Source: Acidobacteriota bacterium
GTDB lineage: Bacteria; Acidobacteriota; Terriglobia; Terriglobales; Acidobacteriaceae
NCBI GenBank assembly: GCA_003225655.1
Contig: QIAW01000095.1
Location: 4,779 to 11,626 of the forward strand
Direction of reading: 5' to 3'
DNA: 6,848 nt
Within the stretch, counting starts at the first letter, position 1. The number at the start of each line of letters is the position of its first letter. Under the pieces are notes generated by a model. The model was not told where the DNA came from. It did no database searches and saw only the letters and a program-made list of their open reading frames with translations. Position numbers and translations under genes: made by a program. Positions 6,188-6,848 of this stretch are shown here, piece after piece.

Positions 6188-6848
6188 GCAACGCCGCTGG
6201 CGTTGATCGAGGCAACGGCGCCATCGCTGGAGTTCCATGTCGCCGAGCCGGTGAGGTCCTGCGTGCTGCTGTCAGTGTAAGTACCGGTCGCGGTGAACGA
6301 TTGCGTCAGGCCCTTGGCGATCGAAGCGCTGCTGGGAGAGACCGCAATGGAAACCAGGGCTGGCGCGGTTACCGTAAGCACCGCTGTATTGCTGGTGATG
6401 CCGCCTGAGGCCGCTGTGATATTGGAGCTACCGACGCTCAGGGCAGTAGCCACGCCGCTGGCGTTGATCGAGGCAGCGACGGTGTTGCTGGAATTCCAGG
6501 TAGCGGAATTCGTGAGGTCCTGCGTGCTGTTGTCGGTGTAAGTTCCGGTCGCGGTGAACGACTGCGTCAGTCCCTTGGCAATCGAAGGACTGTTGGGCGT
6601 CACGGCGATGGAGACCAGAGTTGGTGCCGTTACTGTCAACACCGTTGTATTGCTGGTGATGCCGCCTGAAGTAGCGGTGATATTGGAGCTGCCCACACTC
6701 AAGCCGGTAGCAACACCGCTGGCGTTGATGGAAGCCGCGGCGCCATTGCTGGAGTTCCAGGTGGCGGAATTGGTAAGGTCCAGTGTGCTGCTATCAGTGT
6801 AAGTTCCGGTCGCGGTGAACGCCTGCGTTAACCCCTTGGCAATCGAAG
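2306..6848 (-). repeat. Tandem array of ~18 Ig-like units, mostly 261 bp
   Basis: Taking the Leu codon of L-V-S-I-A-V as unit start, unit starts on the minus strand are at 6618, 6357, 6139, 5878, 5617, 5356, 5095, 4834, 4573, 4312, 4051, 3790, 3529, 3340, 3067, 2806 and 2548, with a partial unit from the edge to 6619. Ten consecutive units (6139 down to 3530) are exactly 261 bp. The unit from 6357 is 218 bp because of the 43-base loss. The C-terminal five vary: 189, 273, 261, 258 and 243 bp. The central units are much more alike than the last five, pointing to recent amplification or gene conversion in the middle of the array. Confidence 0.92.
6188..6848 (-). CDS. Upstream portion of the same Ig-like repeat protein, open at the right window edge
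   Basis: The frame enters at the window edge (first full codon at 6846) and encodes most of three BIG2 units, starting inside one at S-I-A-K-G-L-T-Q-A-F. It stays on pattern up to S-G-V-A at about 6188. Beyond that it runs off frame to a stop at 6151 because 43 bases of the unit are missing. If the deletion is real, the protein ends here and the ~1300 residues downstream are lost; if it is a sequence error, this and the 2303-6187 frame are one gene. The gene's start, signal peptide and any anchoring domain are outside the window. Confidence 0.85.

Noticed and set aside
6188..6238. ATG at 6238 as start of the 1311-codon frame
   Set aside because: The first ~17 residues (M-E-L-Q-R-W-R-R...) are out-of-frame translation of W-N-S-S-D-G-A-V-A-S-I-N-A-S-G; the true protein continues in from the right.
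2489..6802. Many plus-strand open frames of 82-210 codons, repeating every 261 bases, opposite the Ig-like array
   Set aside because: They are the antisense reading of the repeat units: they recur with the same period, share ends that fall at the same place in each unit, and are rich in V/L/A as expected from the reverse complement of Ser/Thr/Ala codons. There is no independent signal for translation.
3486..6848. CRISPR array as explanation of the periodic sequence
   Set aside because: The period is 261 bp, coding, and conserved over the whole unit, with no short repeat and unique spacer pattern.

Overview
The window looks like chromosomal DNA from a member of the Acidobacteriota. This is inferred from three things: a futalosine-pathway MqnD of the type I associate with that phylum, a short intergenic repeat built on CTAAAG/CTGAAG hairpin arms, and a very large protein of bacterial Ig-like repeats. 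No rRNA or marker gene confirms it. G+C is moderately high, and nearly all coding sequence is on the minus strand.

Layout, left to right: (1) bases 1-327, the 3' end of a plus-strand gene cut by the window edge. (2) 338-1179 minus, an mqnD gene (menaquinone biosynthesis) split into two frames by what looks like a 25-base deletion. (3) 1180-1411, an intergenic stretch with a 26-bp near-perfect palindrome and a REP-like hairpin element bracketed by an 11-bp inverted repeat. (4) 1412-1654 minus, a small single-pass membrane protein. (5) 1668-2135 minus, an exported thioredoxin-fold protein with one in-frame TGA exactly where the first active-site cysteine should be, followed at the right distance by a hairpin resembling a bacterial SECIS. 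(6) 2221-2249, a strong Rho-independent terminator on the minus strand. (7) 2303-6848 minus, the C-terminal part of a giant surface or secreted protein made of about 18 tandem Ig-like (BIG2) units of 87 residues (261 bp), with one 43-base frame-breaking deletion near 6187.

The most interesting signal is the thioredoxin-like gene. The frame is intact on both sides of the TGA, the signal peptide and the cis-proline are present, and the TGA falls in a U-F-N-S-K motif that lines up with Trx C-x-x-C-K. It is either an unannotated selenoprotein or a nonsense mutant. The window has two other frame disruptions (in mqnD and in the Ig-repeat gene), so decay or sequence error must be taken seriously. 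The thioredoxin-like gene and the small membrane protein could form a two-gene operon (13-nt gap); otherwise the genes do not share an evident pathway.
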